DNA of 64,000 bases from Apostichopus japonicus (lineage: Eukaryota; Echinodermata; Holothuroidea; Aspidochirotida; Stichopodidae). The notes under the pieces are model-generated. The model saw nothing but the letters and a program-made list of their open reading frames with translations. It had not been told where the DNA came from and ran no database searches. The stretch covers positions 3,630,001 through 3,694,000 of the forward strand of contig NC_092570.1 in assembly GCF_037975245.1 (NCBI RefSeq), written 5' to 3'. The position numbers and the translations under genes are program-made. Shown piece after piece: positions 47,901 to 57,857 of the stretch (its first letter is position 1; each line of letters opens with the position of its first letter).

Positions 47901-50900
47901 AAAGATCTATATCATAATACCATAAATGATACCATAAATAATACCATAAATACCATAAATAATAACATATAATAAATATATCATAATAATAGCACTCAGA
48001 CAGGCACATATTTAAGCTCTTTAATCATATCATCTAAATTTAGTACCTGGCAAGCACAACATATATAATATATTCCAGAAACATGTATGTAAAGATATAC
48101 AATTGAAATTGTAGGGAGTTGGAAAATCCAGAACAGTGCAAAAACTTCCGGTTCTCCACCGGGATGCGAACCCGGGCCTCCCGCTTTATATCCGGACACC
48201 CTATATGTGTACGTATTTATATATATATACATATTGTAAGACAAAATCAGAGATATAAGATATGACTCATAATTGGTATTTTCTGTCCCCCTGCGACCTT
48301 TGTTATCAATACTTGGCAGTGGAAAGAAAAGTACAAAATGTAACACAATGAAATATGAAACTTGATAAGTGTAAGTTGCATCAATTGATGGAAAAAGTAC
48401 GAAATAAACCATGACTATACAGGAAGCGGATTAAAGAGCAAAGACAAGTAGGAAGAGATTAGGCCTACATGTTTTTAACTGGTAGTTGTTTAGGGGTCCC
48501 AAGTCTTTGTACTATTCATTCCACTGCCAAGTATTGCTGACGTAGGTCCTAGCTAGGGGGGAAGGAAAAGTCCAATATATTTTCTAAAACAATACTCCTT
48601 GGTCTCCTCATTTGTCAATTATGAGTCATATCTTATTTCTCTGCTTTTGTCTAAAAATATTTTCTTTTGGAGTATACTGTACCTGGATCGATATATGTAT
48701 ATTTACATATATACATAATTGAATATATATAGATATATGCAAGAATCTACATATATTTATATAAATGATGAGTCCCAAAAACAGGACCAAACTGGAAAAG
48801 TAAAATTTTTCTGGTGTGTTGCATAGCATTTTGTGATTATAATACTGGTTAAATTGAATCACTGATACATATAAGTGAATACAGTACATGCAACTTGTTT
48901 TATGTAGATTTATGTCAAGAATTTACCTATATAATCTATGACTAAGACACCAACCTATACAGTAACATTGTAACCACTCTATGCTCATCAACAGGAAGTA
49001 CTTCAAAAACGTCTGTGATGTAGATGGTCACAAAAAGCAGAGGCTTAAACGGATGACCGAACTTAAGTAGATAAATAACCCAATGCTCCTAATTGCCTTC
49101 AAATTTGTTTGGTATAAACTGAGACTGGTATTTGTACCAAGTTTTGTGATTACTTTCAAGTTTTGTGTTTACCTGATTTTGTTTTATCTGATTAGAAACA
49201 CTAATTATCGGTAAATAAAACGGAGGGTATTCGATAGGGGGTGGATTTAAATTGATACCTGACTACTCTGTGTGGGTAAAATAATATCTACTGTAAAAAT
49301 AGTTCCTACTGTATGTACAGTATATATGTATACATGCAGTATATTTATACTCTTTGGATCATGGCAGATTCTAATCTCAATATATGCTATTGTATTGAGT
49401 ACACAATGACTAGGCTGAATGAAAGGCTATTGTAGATCAGTAGTAGGCCGACATGGTATATATCTATATATGGAACTTGTACATAAAAAAAACAGGATAT
49501 AAAATAAAGTACTTTACTGTACATGTGAATTTATTTTGGAAGTAAACAATGCTTCATAAGCTTCAGCAAATCCCTTTGAATTGTACAGAAACAATATACT
49601 TGCAAACTCATGGTACTAAAATACTACCAAGTACCAGTTACCATATACACATAGAAGGGATTGTCAACTACTGTATGCATTGTACAAGTTGATCTGGTAC
49701 AAAAGAAACAACCATATATATATATCCCAGGGACTGTGTGACGTACGGACGGTGTTGCACAGTAACAATTATGTTTCGGGTTTCTCTTAGAAGTATACAT
49801 CTGTAATATAAGAATCACAAAACTGCAGACGAGCCCACGTCCAGTGCCGTACGTACGTATAGAGTAGGTGGGGGATTTGAAAGTATAGCGATACACAAAC
49901 GTCAACTAATGAACTTATAAATTATAGACATATGTTACAGTTTATCCCAAGGAAGCTCAGATACAAAGTATCAGTATTCACAGTTATAACTAGACACAGT
50001 ACATCCCTTTGACTGTTACAGTATACCTACCTAACCATCCCTTAACAATATCCTTATTGGTTTTTCCGACAATTTATGCTATCCTGTGCAGCTCGGATAT
50101 ATAGGCGACATTAACAACCACTAAGTACTGTACATAAATAGTCGGTCGGTAAGTAAGTACAGTGACATTCATGAACAATTGTATAACAGAGAGCATTTTA
50201 CCGGCATTGTCTCACCATGCATCCTATAAAAAAAACCACTGATGTTATCTTTTCTTTAGTACAACAGCCAGAAGTTCCCTGAACAATTTTACCAACCATT
50301 AATATTGCTACTCTACCAATCAAATTGTTGTGAATACTATCCATGACAAAACACATTTGGAATTCTTGTCAAAAGTGTACAGTTTACGTTATATAACAGG
50401 TGCTATGCAGGAGCAGGTACCAGTGACCTGATACTGTGCTACAGTTCAAACAATTTTTGGTTATTGCAATATACACCTAAAGACTGACGTCACTATGAAA
50501 GTTAACTGAATTGAAAAGTTCATGGGAAGACATATATATCAGATCTATTGTAATTAACATGTTTTTTTAATGCATGATGCATGGCAAAGTCACAGATCGG
50601 GCACAATGACTATGTATAATAGTACAAATAATAAAAGTTCACATGTTCATCATGTTGTTAGAGGTATAAGATGTTCAAAAAGTAATAAAAAAGAATAATG
50701 AACTTGGCTGGCCTGTACCATATGTTCCACACATACCACATTGAAAATCTCACTAATGGAAATGTTGTTAATTCTGTACCTTGCGATTGATTGTTATGAT
50801 TTATTTGTTTTCAAGTCAAACAAATTCAATCATGTTTAGGATTGGAAGAAAGTTTGGTTCTTTAGAGAAGAAGATTTTCTTAAAAGAAAGATGTTCTTTC

Positions 50901-52985
50901 AAAAGTGTTTTTTTTTGTGTCATGTTTTGCATAGTCCTAGTTATGAGTGTGTGTACTTCTAAAAGGGTTTGTTTCTCAATAAAAGGTTTGCGTCCGCCGG
51001 CAAGCACTTTGAGGATTTTGCATACCTGGCTGAAACATTTGTGTCCCGGACGCAGAATCCTGCGTTTTTAACAATTGATGCAGTCTTATCCACTGGAAGA
51101 TAAGACCTAAAAGTATCAATTGGTAATATTATTCCTTTACATAAAAGAAGAAAAACTAAAATAAAACAAAAAAAAGTTCTGTAAACCACTTTAATTCAGC
51201 TCATTTCAGTACCTCAGCACGTCCACAATTGGCCATAATTATGTTGCATGAACGTACTACACCTGTACAACGATATGGCATAATAAACATCATTTTTTCT
51301 TCTTTCTATCATGTTTTTTCCACTCCATTAAAGTTTTCTTACATATTAGATAGCTTAAAAGCCATGGATGTAGGTCCCTCTATTGTTATCTATTGCTCCA
51401 ATAGGGACGATGCGATATTGTAGTTCCTTGCCAGTTCGGCCTTATACAGCTATGACAGTGGCCATAGCAACAGTTGCCATGGTAATGGCCGGGTAGCTAC
51501 TCCCAGTGGGTCACCCATGGTGGGGTACCACAGGGTGACCAGAAGTCCATGACAGAAGGTGGGTCAAAGCGTGTCCATGTGTGATTATGCGTGAGTGTCA
51601 TTGTGTGACATGTGTGAACCATATGTTGTGTGAAAAAATTTTCCCAACGGCTGTATGGGATACATACTGGCCAATTATCTCCAAACTTGGTGGAAAGGTC
51701 CCCCAGTGTTGACCATTTTTTGGCTATAATTCCAAGGGGATCAAAACATGGAAATCACATGGTATCATGGAAATGTTAAGTACTATCAAAATATGTGGTT
51801 GCCATGGGGGAAATTTCTTATCTGAGGGACTTTTTCCGACTGTAAAGAGAAACAAAACTGTTGAAATTCGTGAAAACCAAGATATATGGCATAGTTACCA
51901 CAAGTTTATCTATATCTTTAATAACCTTGCAGCTCTCACCTGATCAATAACAGCTTGAGTAAGTTGTATCAGGGCGTGGTCTAAATCAGACCAAGATGAT
52001 AACGCATCAAAGAGACTAATGTTGCTCTCGGTCATGGACCATTTCAGCAGTGCGGACGAAACTGAAATTTATAAAATAAAATATAAAGTTTTAAATACAT
52101 GTGACAATGAATGGTAAGTTAATTAAGTGGCATTAAAGCCCTGAGTATAATATAATCGATTACCAATAAAATCACAAAAGTTAAGTCTGTTCATGTACAA
52201 ATAGAAAAATTATTTTGTACATGGACCTTACAGACGTGGTGCTAAGATGTTTACAAGATGTTAAAAAATTCAGCAATTGGCTGTGGCAATAATAATTTAT
52301 TGAGCTTCTAAACAATTCTAAGAGGGCCTTTATCTGGCATTAAAGTGAAACAAAAACTGTCAAAAATTTTGCCAAAGTAGGCATACTGTAGTTTCCACTT
52401 ACTACACAATTAAGAAAGTAATTACAGTAAACAAAAGGACTCTGCAAGAAGGCAAATTTACGAGTAGACCTGTAATCTCAGTTTTGCTTGCAACAATTGT
52501 ATGTAAAGCTGGGCTTCAAAACTTAGTCAGGGCCTTTCCTTTACAACATAGGCCTATGTGTGAACAATGCATGTGTTGATGTAGCTACTGGACACTGTGT
52601 ACTTCTCTTGCTTTGTGTTGTTAGGCCTTTATCCAAATTTGATTGTTTTCTTATCCTAGGCCTACCTTGTTTTCTTTACCTCCTGAATATCCCTGATTGT
52701 ATGTAATGTTGTTCTGTGGCAAAATAATGATTACGATTAAGTAAAAGCCCTAGCCTTGAGGCTAAAACGCTACTGTGGCCTACAGTAGGCTATAATCTTT
52801 GCCTTGGGTTGATATATAGTTCACTATGTAAATTGCCCAAAAATAATAATAATAATAACAATAATCCACAAACCGTTAATTCTGCAAGGGTTGCTCTTCA
52901 CCATGCACTCTTGCAAAGATTTCTGCTTGTCAAGAATCGCTTGCAGGGAGGACGATTTCCCTAACAACTTGTTAAAGGCAGCCAT
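37468..52985 (-). CDS. Unrecognised 536-residue protein: helical BAR-like N-terminal half, disordered acidic C-terminal tail
   Basis: Eleven minus-strand exons join in perfect phase: 52985-52874, 52061-51940, 47029-46916, 44486-44415, 43004-42936, 41770-41623, 41460-41420, 41313-41085, 40668-40150, 39140-39093, 37604-37468 (TGA). The start codon has A at -3 and G at +4. Residues 1-240 look all-helical and charged (IQGEELRLAKLQKDTEAASKK, LDSARKSKKVDQVK), like BAR or other coiled-coil dimers that bind curved membranes; this is inference from pattern only. Residues 240-490 are rich in Pro, Ser and Lys, with possible SH3 ligands (SKPPAPD, KKPALLPKP). The tail EEEDSDSEDDYENVAVGQIS carries a YENV motif typical of SH2 docking if phosphorylated. 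No SH3, PH or catalytic domain is visible. I am sure of the gene, not of its function. Confidence 0.85.
38229..38555. mobile_element. hAT-like MITE, 327 bp, with perfect 8-bp target duplication
   Basis: The ends CAGTGGCGTAGG and CCTACGCCCTTG are the same as in 35717-36113. TACTGTCT flanks it exactly on both sides (38221-38228 and 38556-38563). It sits in the last intron of the minus-strand gene. It lacks one of the two internal GGAAATGAAAAAGGGG repeats found in the sister copy. Confidence 0.93.
41942..42343. repeat. (TATG)n microsatellite, ~400 bp
   Basis: About 100 units of TATG with short TGTC and TGAG interruptions, followed by (TA)n to 42390. It lies in an intron of the minus-strand gene. 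The MYVC and HTYI frames on both strands are artefacts. Confidence 0.98.
42403..42481 (-). repeat. tRNA-like sequence, possible SINE head
   Basis: On the minus strand GTGGCTGAGTCGTATGG resembles an A box, and GTTTGATTCCTACC, about 45 bases later, resembles a B box. Both differ from consensus, so a SINE relic is likelier than a tRNA gene. Confidence 0.4.
42743..42850. repeat. ~34-bp minisatellite, 3 units
   Basis: CTCATTTTATTTTCATATAA plus an A-rich tail repeats three times nearly exactly, in an intron of the minus-strand gene. Confidence 0.9.
43063..43212. repeat. 30-bp minisatellite, 5 units
   Basis: The unit AAGGAGTGTTTCAATCTGTT plus GTAAAACAGC repeats five times with one to three changes per unit, exactly 30 bases apart. 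It is in an intron. Because 30 is a multiple of three it stays open in two frames, but no splice sites place it in the gene. Confidence 0.93.
45357..46192. mobile_element. hAT-like non-autonomous element, 836 bp, with perfect 8-bp target duplication
   Basis: The left end CAGCGTCGTAGCCAGG and the right end CCTGGCTACGTCCCTG are inverted repeats with two mismatches. CTTACAGT occurs on both sides (45349-45356 and 46193-46200). The interior has no transposase frame and no core box. It lies in the intron between exons 3 and 4 of the minus-strand gene. Confidence 0.93.
48115..48202 (-). repeat. tRNA-derived SINE fragment
   Basis: On the minus strand it reads GGATATAAAGCGGGAGGCCCGG, then a B-box GGTTCGCATCCCGGTGG, then a conserved-looking tail GTTCTGGATTTTCCAAC. 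The tail after the B box marks a SINE instead of a tRNA gene. It is in the intron between exons 2 and 3 of the minus-strand gene. Confidence 0.6.
50720..51060 (+). repeat. Interspersed repeat, diverged copy of 3640-3990
   Basis: Shares TTGATTGTTATGA.TTATTTGTT and the following ~250 bases (with indels) with 3640-3990, same orientation. It lies in the longest intron of the minus-strand gene. The nature of the repeat is unknown. Confidence 0.5.
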
Positions 52986-53259
52986 TCTCAGGCAAGTACA
53001 TCCAGATCAGTCTACTATTAAGTAATGCTATATATGCTGTACTGCAACGAGTTTTCTTTGGTTACTATTATATCACTATACTAGGTACTGTACTTTACTG
53101 GTACACGACTTTTACTGCCACCTGTCAGTGAAGTAATCATATCACGAATAGATGTCAAAACACGAACTTTGAAGACAAACAACGTCTACTTTAATATCTC
53201 CATTTCATGGTAATCTTCCACACTATTTTCGAAACTTATAAACTTCTATCTACGATTTC

Positions 53260-53285
53260 CTTCCGGGTGTGTTCGACGTCATGAC
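53260..53285 (-). promoter_or_regulatory. Possible promoter elements (ETS and CRE-like) upstream of the 536-residue gene
   Basis: On the minus strand, GTCATGACGTC followed by CACCCGGAAGG combines a CRE-like GACGTC core and an ETS-type CCGGAAG. Both lie 275 to 300 bases upstream of the start codon at 52985, a sensible place for a core promoter of a widely expressed gene. Short motifs like these occur by chance. Confidence 0.3.
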
Positions 53286-53929
53286 TTAACCTCTGATGAA
53301 CGATTTGCAGAAATTTCTTGCGTTATACCTGTAAATACTGATGAGCAACTGAGTACTACTACCACTACTTTGTATTACTTCCGCGTTCCAGTGTCCGAAA
53401 GATATTCTATAAAGAAGGGTATTTATTCACTGCTCAATAACAATGCGGACAAATCTCCTTGTTCAATTGATCCCCAATTGACATGCGAAAACGTGGGGTT
53501 TCTGGACCTTACCTCCAAAGCCTGAACTGAATGAACATCTAAAAGAAGGAATAATCACTTGGCAGAACAAATCACCTTTGTGTACAGGCGTGTATAGGCG
53601 CTATCGAAATTGTACAGTGTTCAACTGTACAGTGGGGTAGAAAACGGCGTTGGTTCCTGGTGTCTTCGAGCAATGAAGCAATTACATGGCATTTTCAAAC
53701 TTTAGCCATTGTTATCGGGGTTACCCAACAGAGTAATAAAAGCTACGTCTTTTGTTATGACTCATAGAAGACGACCTTTTTGCATATAGACAAGCTACAG
53801 TGCTTTCATTTACAAATGCAACAGTAGATCAACGATAAGGTGTTATCTCAGTTAGGCTGCGTCAGCGAGTTTATTCTTTCAAGTTTCCTAGAAGTTGTCA
53901 CCTTCTGTCAAAACCAAGATATGAGATAT

Positions 53930-54235
53930 TTTTGATGAGGCTTCTGAAACGTTTGTTAGTTCATGGAAATTCAGTGACGTTATGGAACACATAACGTTAT
54001 CATAACATTGATAAAGAGCCTCTAAAATACGTTTTCATAACGTTAAATGTGGTGTAATAAAAACGTCGGCATGACGTTTTTATGAGATGTTAATGTTATA
54101 TTAATATTTTAACGGAAAATGTTTTGAAATAATAGCCTGAAAAACGTTTTCGTGACATATTTATTACACCACAAATAACGTTATCAAAACAAAAGACGAA
54201 ACGTTTTAATAACGTTTTTGTGTTTGCTGGGTAAC
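53930..54235. repeat. AACGTT-rich interspersed repeat
   Basis: ATAACGTT, AAACGTTTT and AAAACGTC words occur many times, often in inverted pairs, and the stretch ends GTTTGCTGGGTAAC. The near-inverse GTTACCCAACA at 53721 might be the other end of a TIR element of about 515 bp. No target duplication is evident. Confidence 0.5.
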
Positions 54236-54872
54236 ACGTTAACTATCTTTCTGCATTTTATCAACCTTGTATAGGTCTAAGTGTTGAAACTGCTTAAAAA
54301 TGTCTGGAGATGGAGAAGTATATAATTACCGCAAAGTACTATGAAATACAACGATGCTTTTTCTATAATGGCCAATTTCACAAATCTAGATTTCCCCTCT
54401 CTCCGCTCTCGTGAATCTTTCATGTTTGTAAACTTAGTCATATCGATATTTTTTTCGGCTTTAGCTAACTGCAGTCTAGAACATGTTTCTGTCTACACTA
54501 GTGTAACTTGCACAAAGGTCTTGAAATTGGTAAATCTACGGTTACAAATTACACATGTCATGAATTACAACGAGAACTCAAAAGCGCAACGAAAACATTA
54601 GGTCATGCTTGCCAGGAAATTGACAAACCGGAACCGTATGTAAAATTGAATTGTTTTTCCCCCCGCTGGAACCACAGACACTACCAATAAACAATTCTAA
54701 GAAGTTAATGTGTCCGATGATATTTAAAATGTGGAATGATACAAATTGCTAAATTTATTGTATAGCAATATCGCACATGATAACCGAGCTAAAATGCCTA
54801 CAATAAATTGTAACCGCTCCCTGAACCTTTCATACATGAATTCATGCGTGTAAACTTAATGAACTTAATATA
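54236..54872. other. Intergenic stretch, no gene recognised
   Basis: It contains short open frames (54341-54601) without splice context or recognisable similarity. Part of it (54480-54680) resembles 55100-55260 at low identity, suggesting an old local duplication around the SINE. Confidence 0.35.
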
Positions 54873-55055
54873 CCGGTGCTGTGGCCGAGTGCATAAAAGT
54901 GATGACATTTGAAGCAATGAGAGTTAAAATGTTGAATTGGAAGTCACATGCATATAACGTATAAGTTGTTATCCATAAGCCCTTGCGGGTTTCCCAGACA
55001 TTTGTGGTCACTGAAACGTCGTGAAAATAACTGCTGCTGATTATTATTATTATTA
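54873..55055 (+). repeat. tRNA-derived SINE, same family as 19101-19202
   Basis: It begins ACCGGTGCTGTGGCCGAGT, identical over 19 bases to the minus-strand copy near 19200. A diverged head and body follow, with CTTGCGGGTTTCCCAGACAT, and it ends in a (TTA)n tail at about 55050. The simple-repeat tail is typical of SINEs. Confidence 0.65.
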
Positions 55056-56369
55056 ACTTAGTCTATATTGAAAGTTGGCTTTAAGCTGAGTACAATATTG
55101 AAAAATGTTCTCTCTACAGTGTAGCTTGCACAAAGTTTATGAAACATTACACATGTAAAGAATTTTGAATGAGAACTCAAAAATGTAACGAAAAATCGTT
55201 GCTTACCTGGAAAATGACAAATTGCATTGTTATTAACCCCGCTGGGACCACAGACAAACCAATGTAAATTCTAGAAAGTTGGTGTGCTCGATAAGATTTC
55301 AATTGTCGATTGATATACATTGCTAAATTTATTCTATAGCTTACATATAGCATGTGATCACCTAGCTACATAGTGCATACAATGAATGTAACCGTGAAAA
55401 TCGACCAAACCCAAACCCATCAATGCTTCGCTAATGGACAGGTAGAAACTATTCACCCCCCCCCCAACCCCCCGCTCAAAAAACCCACAATTATTGCCCT
55501 GAAAATTTCTTTGTTCTTGCAGGGATGTGGCAGACATATATTGCTCTCCTCTCAGCCCACCACCCCTCCCCCTTCCACGTGGCTACGCCACTTGATAAAG
55601 AAAAGAGAAATAATTGAGATGGGCAACGCGAAAGTGTATGTTTGGAAAGTTTACTCTCATTATGCTAACTGACATATGAGGGTACATAGTCGGTTTTAGC
55701 GCATTTCATTTGGAGACAAATCATTCCAGTTACACATATTAACCGTACCATACCGTAATACAGGGAGGGGACCAGTTCACGCTCATCTCTCACTCGTAAC
55801 TTTCCGACAAAAGTTCAAATTCTCCATATTCTGATATTACTCCCAGCCGTTTATATGGATTGTTAGAAAAGACAATTAAATACCTTTTGTGTGGATAACT
55901 ACTATTGGAGTGACAATAAAATGCTGGTTCAAATTTGAGCACGTGGTGATCATTTTCTGACTGTATTGCATATTTGAGTTCAATAGTGCTGATTATTAAC
56001 GTATCGTATTGCACATCCGTTCAACATTTGGCAATGGGTATACTCGACATTGTGATGCGAGGGAACTTTTCTAAAAAGTGGCGCTATTTATCTATGGAAA
56101 AATAAAACCAGACACCGTGTGTTTACCGCTGAATATCTTTTCTCGGTTCTAAAGCAAACGTTGCACACCTTACGAAATCCTTGCCGAGAAAAAGACCCCC
56201 GCTGTAAAGCTTTGTTCAGAAGTGTTCCGTTTTATAATCATTTCTTTTGAGGTGGTGGGAAGGGGGGGACGTTATGTATGAGGTCTTGGTTAATAATACC
56301 TCTGGGACACCATTTACAAAGAGAGTATATTTCATACATATGTAACAATAGAAAAAGAAATACGGAAAT
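55056..56369. other. Intergenic stretch, no gene recognised
   Basis: A C-run/GGGG patch at 55455-55475 and CCACGTGGCTACGCCACTTG near 55575 resemble pieces of hAT-like ends, but I could not delimit an element. No exon is seen. Confidence 0.35.
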
Positions 56370-57121
56370 TAATGGCTTAAATCCAGGGGGGGTCCAGGGG
56401 GTCCGGACCCCCTGCTCTTGGCCAAAAAAAAAAAAGAGAGAAAAAAAAGAGAAAAAAAAAGAGAGAGAGAAAATATAATTAAATTAAACGCCAATTTTAA
56501 ACATGTAGGACGTCAGAAGGGCAGTTATCCTTACAAGTCAGCCAGGTGTATCTTTTCCGTCAAATGAACTATAGTGTGCACGCGTGCTACACGTGCAAAA
56601 AATGCCTAAAAATCTCAATTTTCAGACCGAAAAGTTTCAAAATTGAGGTGGTGTTCGAATTGTTTTGGGCGGTGAGGTGGCAGAGCGGTAGGCTGCATAA
56701 GATGCGCCGACGAATTCTTCATGAGAGATCGTTTTCTGCGGTGAGAAGGCATAAAACTGTTCTCCGATCAACAATGGGCAAGGAACGTCTCACAGCTCTT
56801 GTTCTCATGAACACGTATTATAACACTCCTATCGACACTGACGAAGTGGTCCGAAAGTTCATTGAGAAACATCCACGGCGTTTGTTCTCTACAATCTACC
56901 ATGAATAGATCATCAATAAAACTAGCTAACTCGTACTAATGCAGATACATTTCGAGTGAGTTTTTGTAGGTGCTTTGAATGGCTAAATTGAAGGGGGTTC
57001 CCTGTTGTACTTAAATATCCAAGAATTTCACAATGGATAGAGGGAAACCCACTCCCCTTAGACCCTAGGATCACTGGAGGCCAAACCCCTCACCCTTCCA
57101 GAATCCTGGATCCGGCCCTGC
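56370..57121 (+). mobile_element. Relic of a hAT transposon with transposase C-terminus
   Basis: The right end CCTGGATCCGGCCCTG (57106-57121) is a typical inverted hAT-like end (CAGGGCCGGATCCAGG). The left side has the matching subterminal TCCAGGGGG..GTCCGGACCCCC near 56380, but its very end is degraded and no target duplication is seen. Between them is a transposase fragment. This may represent the autonomous source type of the short elements in the window. Confidence 0.6.
56717..56908 (+). pseudogene. hAT-family transposase fragment (C-terminal dimerisation region)
   Basis: About 63 residues beginning LHERSFSAVRRHKTVLRSTM, followed by GKERLTALVLMN and DEVVRKFIEKHPRRLF, then a stop. The pattern ERSFSALRRxKTxLRSTMGxERLxxLxLL is the conserved hAT C-terminal dimerisation region found in ZMYM/TTF-type hAT transposases. 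The catalytic DDE residues and the zinc finger are absent. The upstream part of the frame (from 56546) does not look like transposase. Judged a decayed remnant with no host function. Confidence 0.8.
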
Positions 57122-57284
57122 ATCAAACAGTGGTGACGGAACGGGAGGGGGATTGGTGGCTAAAGGCATTATGATTTTTGTATCATCTCAACTCATCTGA
57201 TATGTATTACCATATTTCATAGATTGTTTTTCTCATCAATCGAGAAATTGCAGACATGAGATCCATATTTCAGGCTAGGTACAT

Positions 57285-57459
57285 GCAGCTTAGAATACTC
57301 GGGAAGTGCCGTTTCCGGCCATCTGGGGGGTTGTAAAGCAAAAAATTTCTGGTACGCTCCGCGCCAACCGATGGTGGCGCTCCGCTTAGATAGTCTTTCG
57401 ATCAGGCGTGGCTGGACCAGTCAGACCCCCCCCTGTCAAAAATCCTGCATCCGCCCCTG
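57285..57459 (-). mobile_element. Fragment of a core-box hAT-like element, inverted
   Basis: On the minus strand it starts CAGGGGCGGATGCAGGATTT and then has the core box (GGAGCGCCACCATCGGTTGG, GGCCGGAAACGGCACTTCC). Its other end is not clear; CAGTGGTGACGG at 57127 is a weak candidate. Confidence 0.6.
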
Positions 57460-57485
57460 AAATCTCTCTCATTTTTCTGTGGTTT

Positions 57486-57525
<40 letters not shown>

Positions 57526-57528
<3 letters not shown>

Positions 57529-57817
57529 GCGCGTAGCCAGGAATTTGCCAAGGGAGGGGCGAAACTGTAGATTCGGCATTGAAAACTATCTAAGCGTAGC
57601 GCCACCATGATTGGCGAGAAGCGTACAAGAAAATTTTGGCTGTAAATGCCTCCCAGATGGCCGGAAATGGCACTTCCCATGCCTTGTTAGTTGCATCTTA
57701 GCATTTTCTCTTTTGAAAATACTAGCGATATCATAAAAACCTTAAAATTTTTTGTAATAAATATGCTCAAGGGGGGGGGGGGGCGGCTGCCCCCTTCGCC
57801 CCCCCTTGGCTACGCAC

Positions 57818-57820
<3 letters not shown>
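57526..57820. mobile_element. hAT-like MITE, 295 bp, inserted in a (TA)n tract
   Basis: Ends CAGGCGCGTAGCCA and TGGCTACGCACCTG are inverted repeats with one mismatch. The element is flanked on both sides by (TA)n, so an 8-bp TATATATA duplication is consistent but not diagnostic. It holds the core box at 57590-57690. Confidence 0.85.
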
Positions 57821-57857
<37 letters not shown>

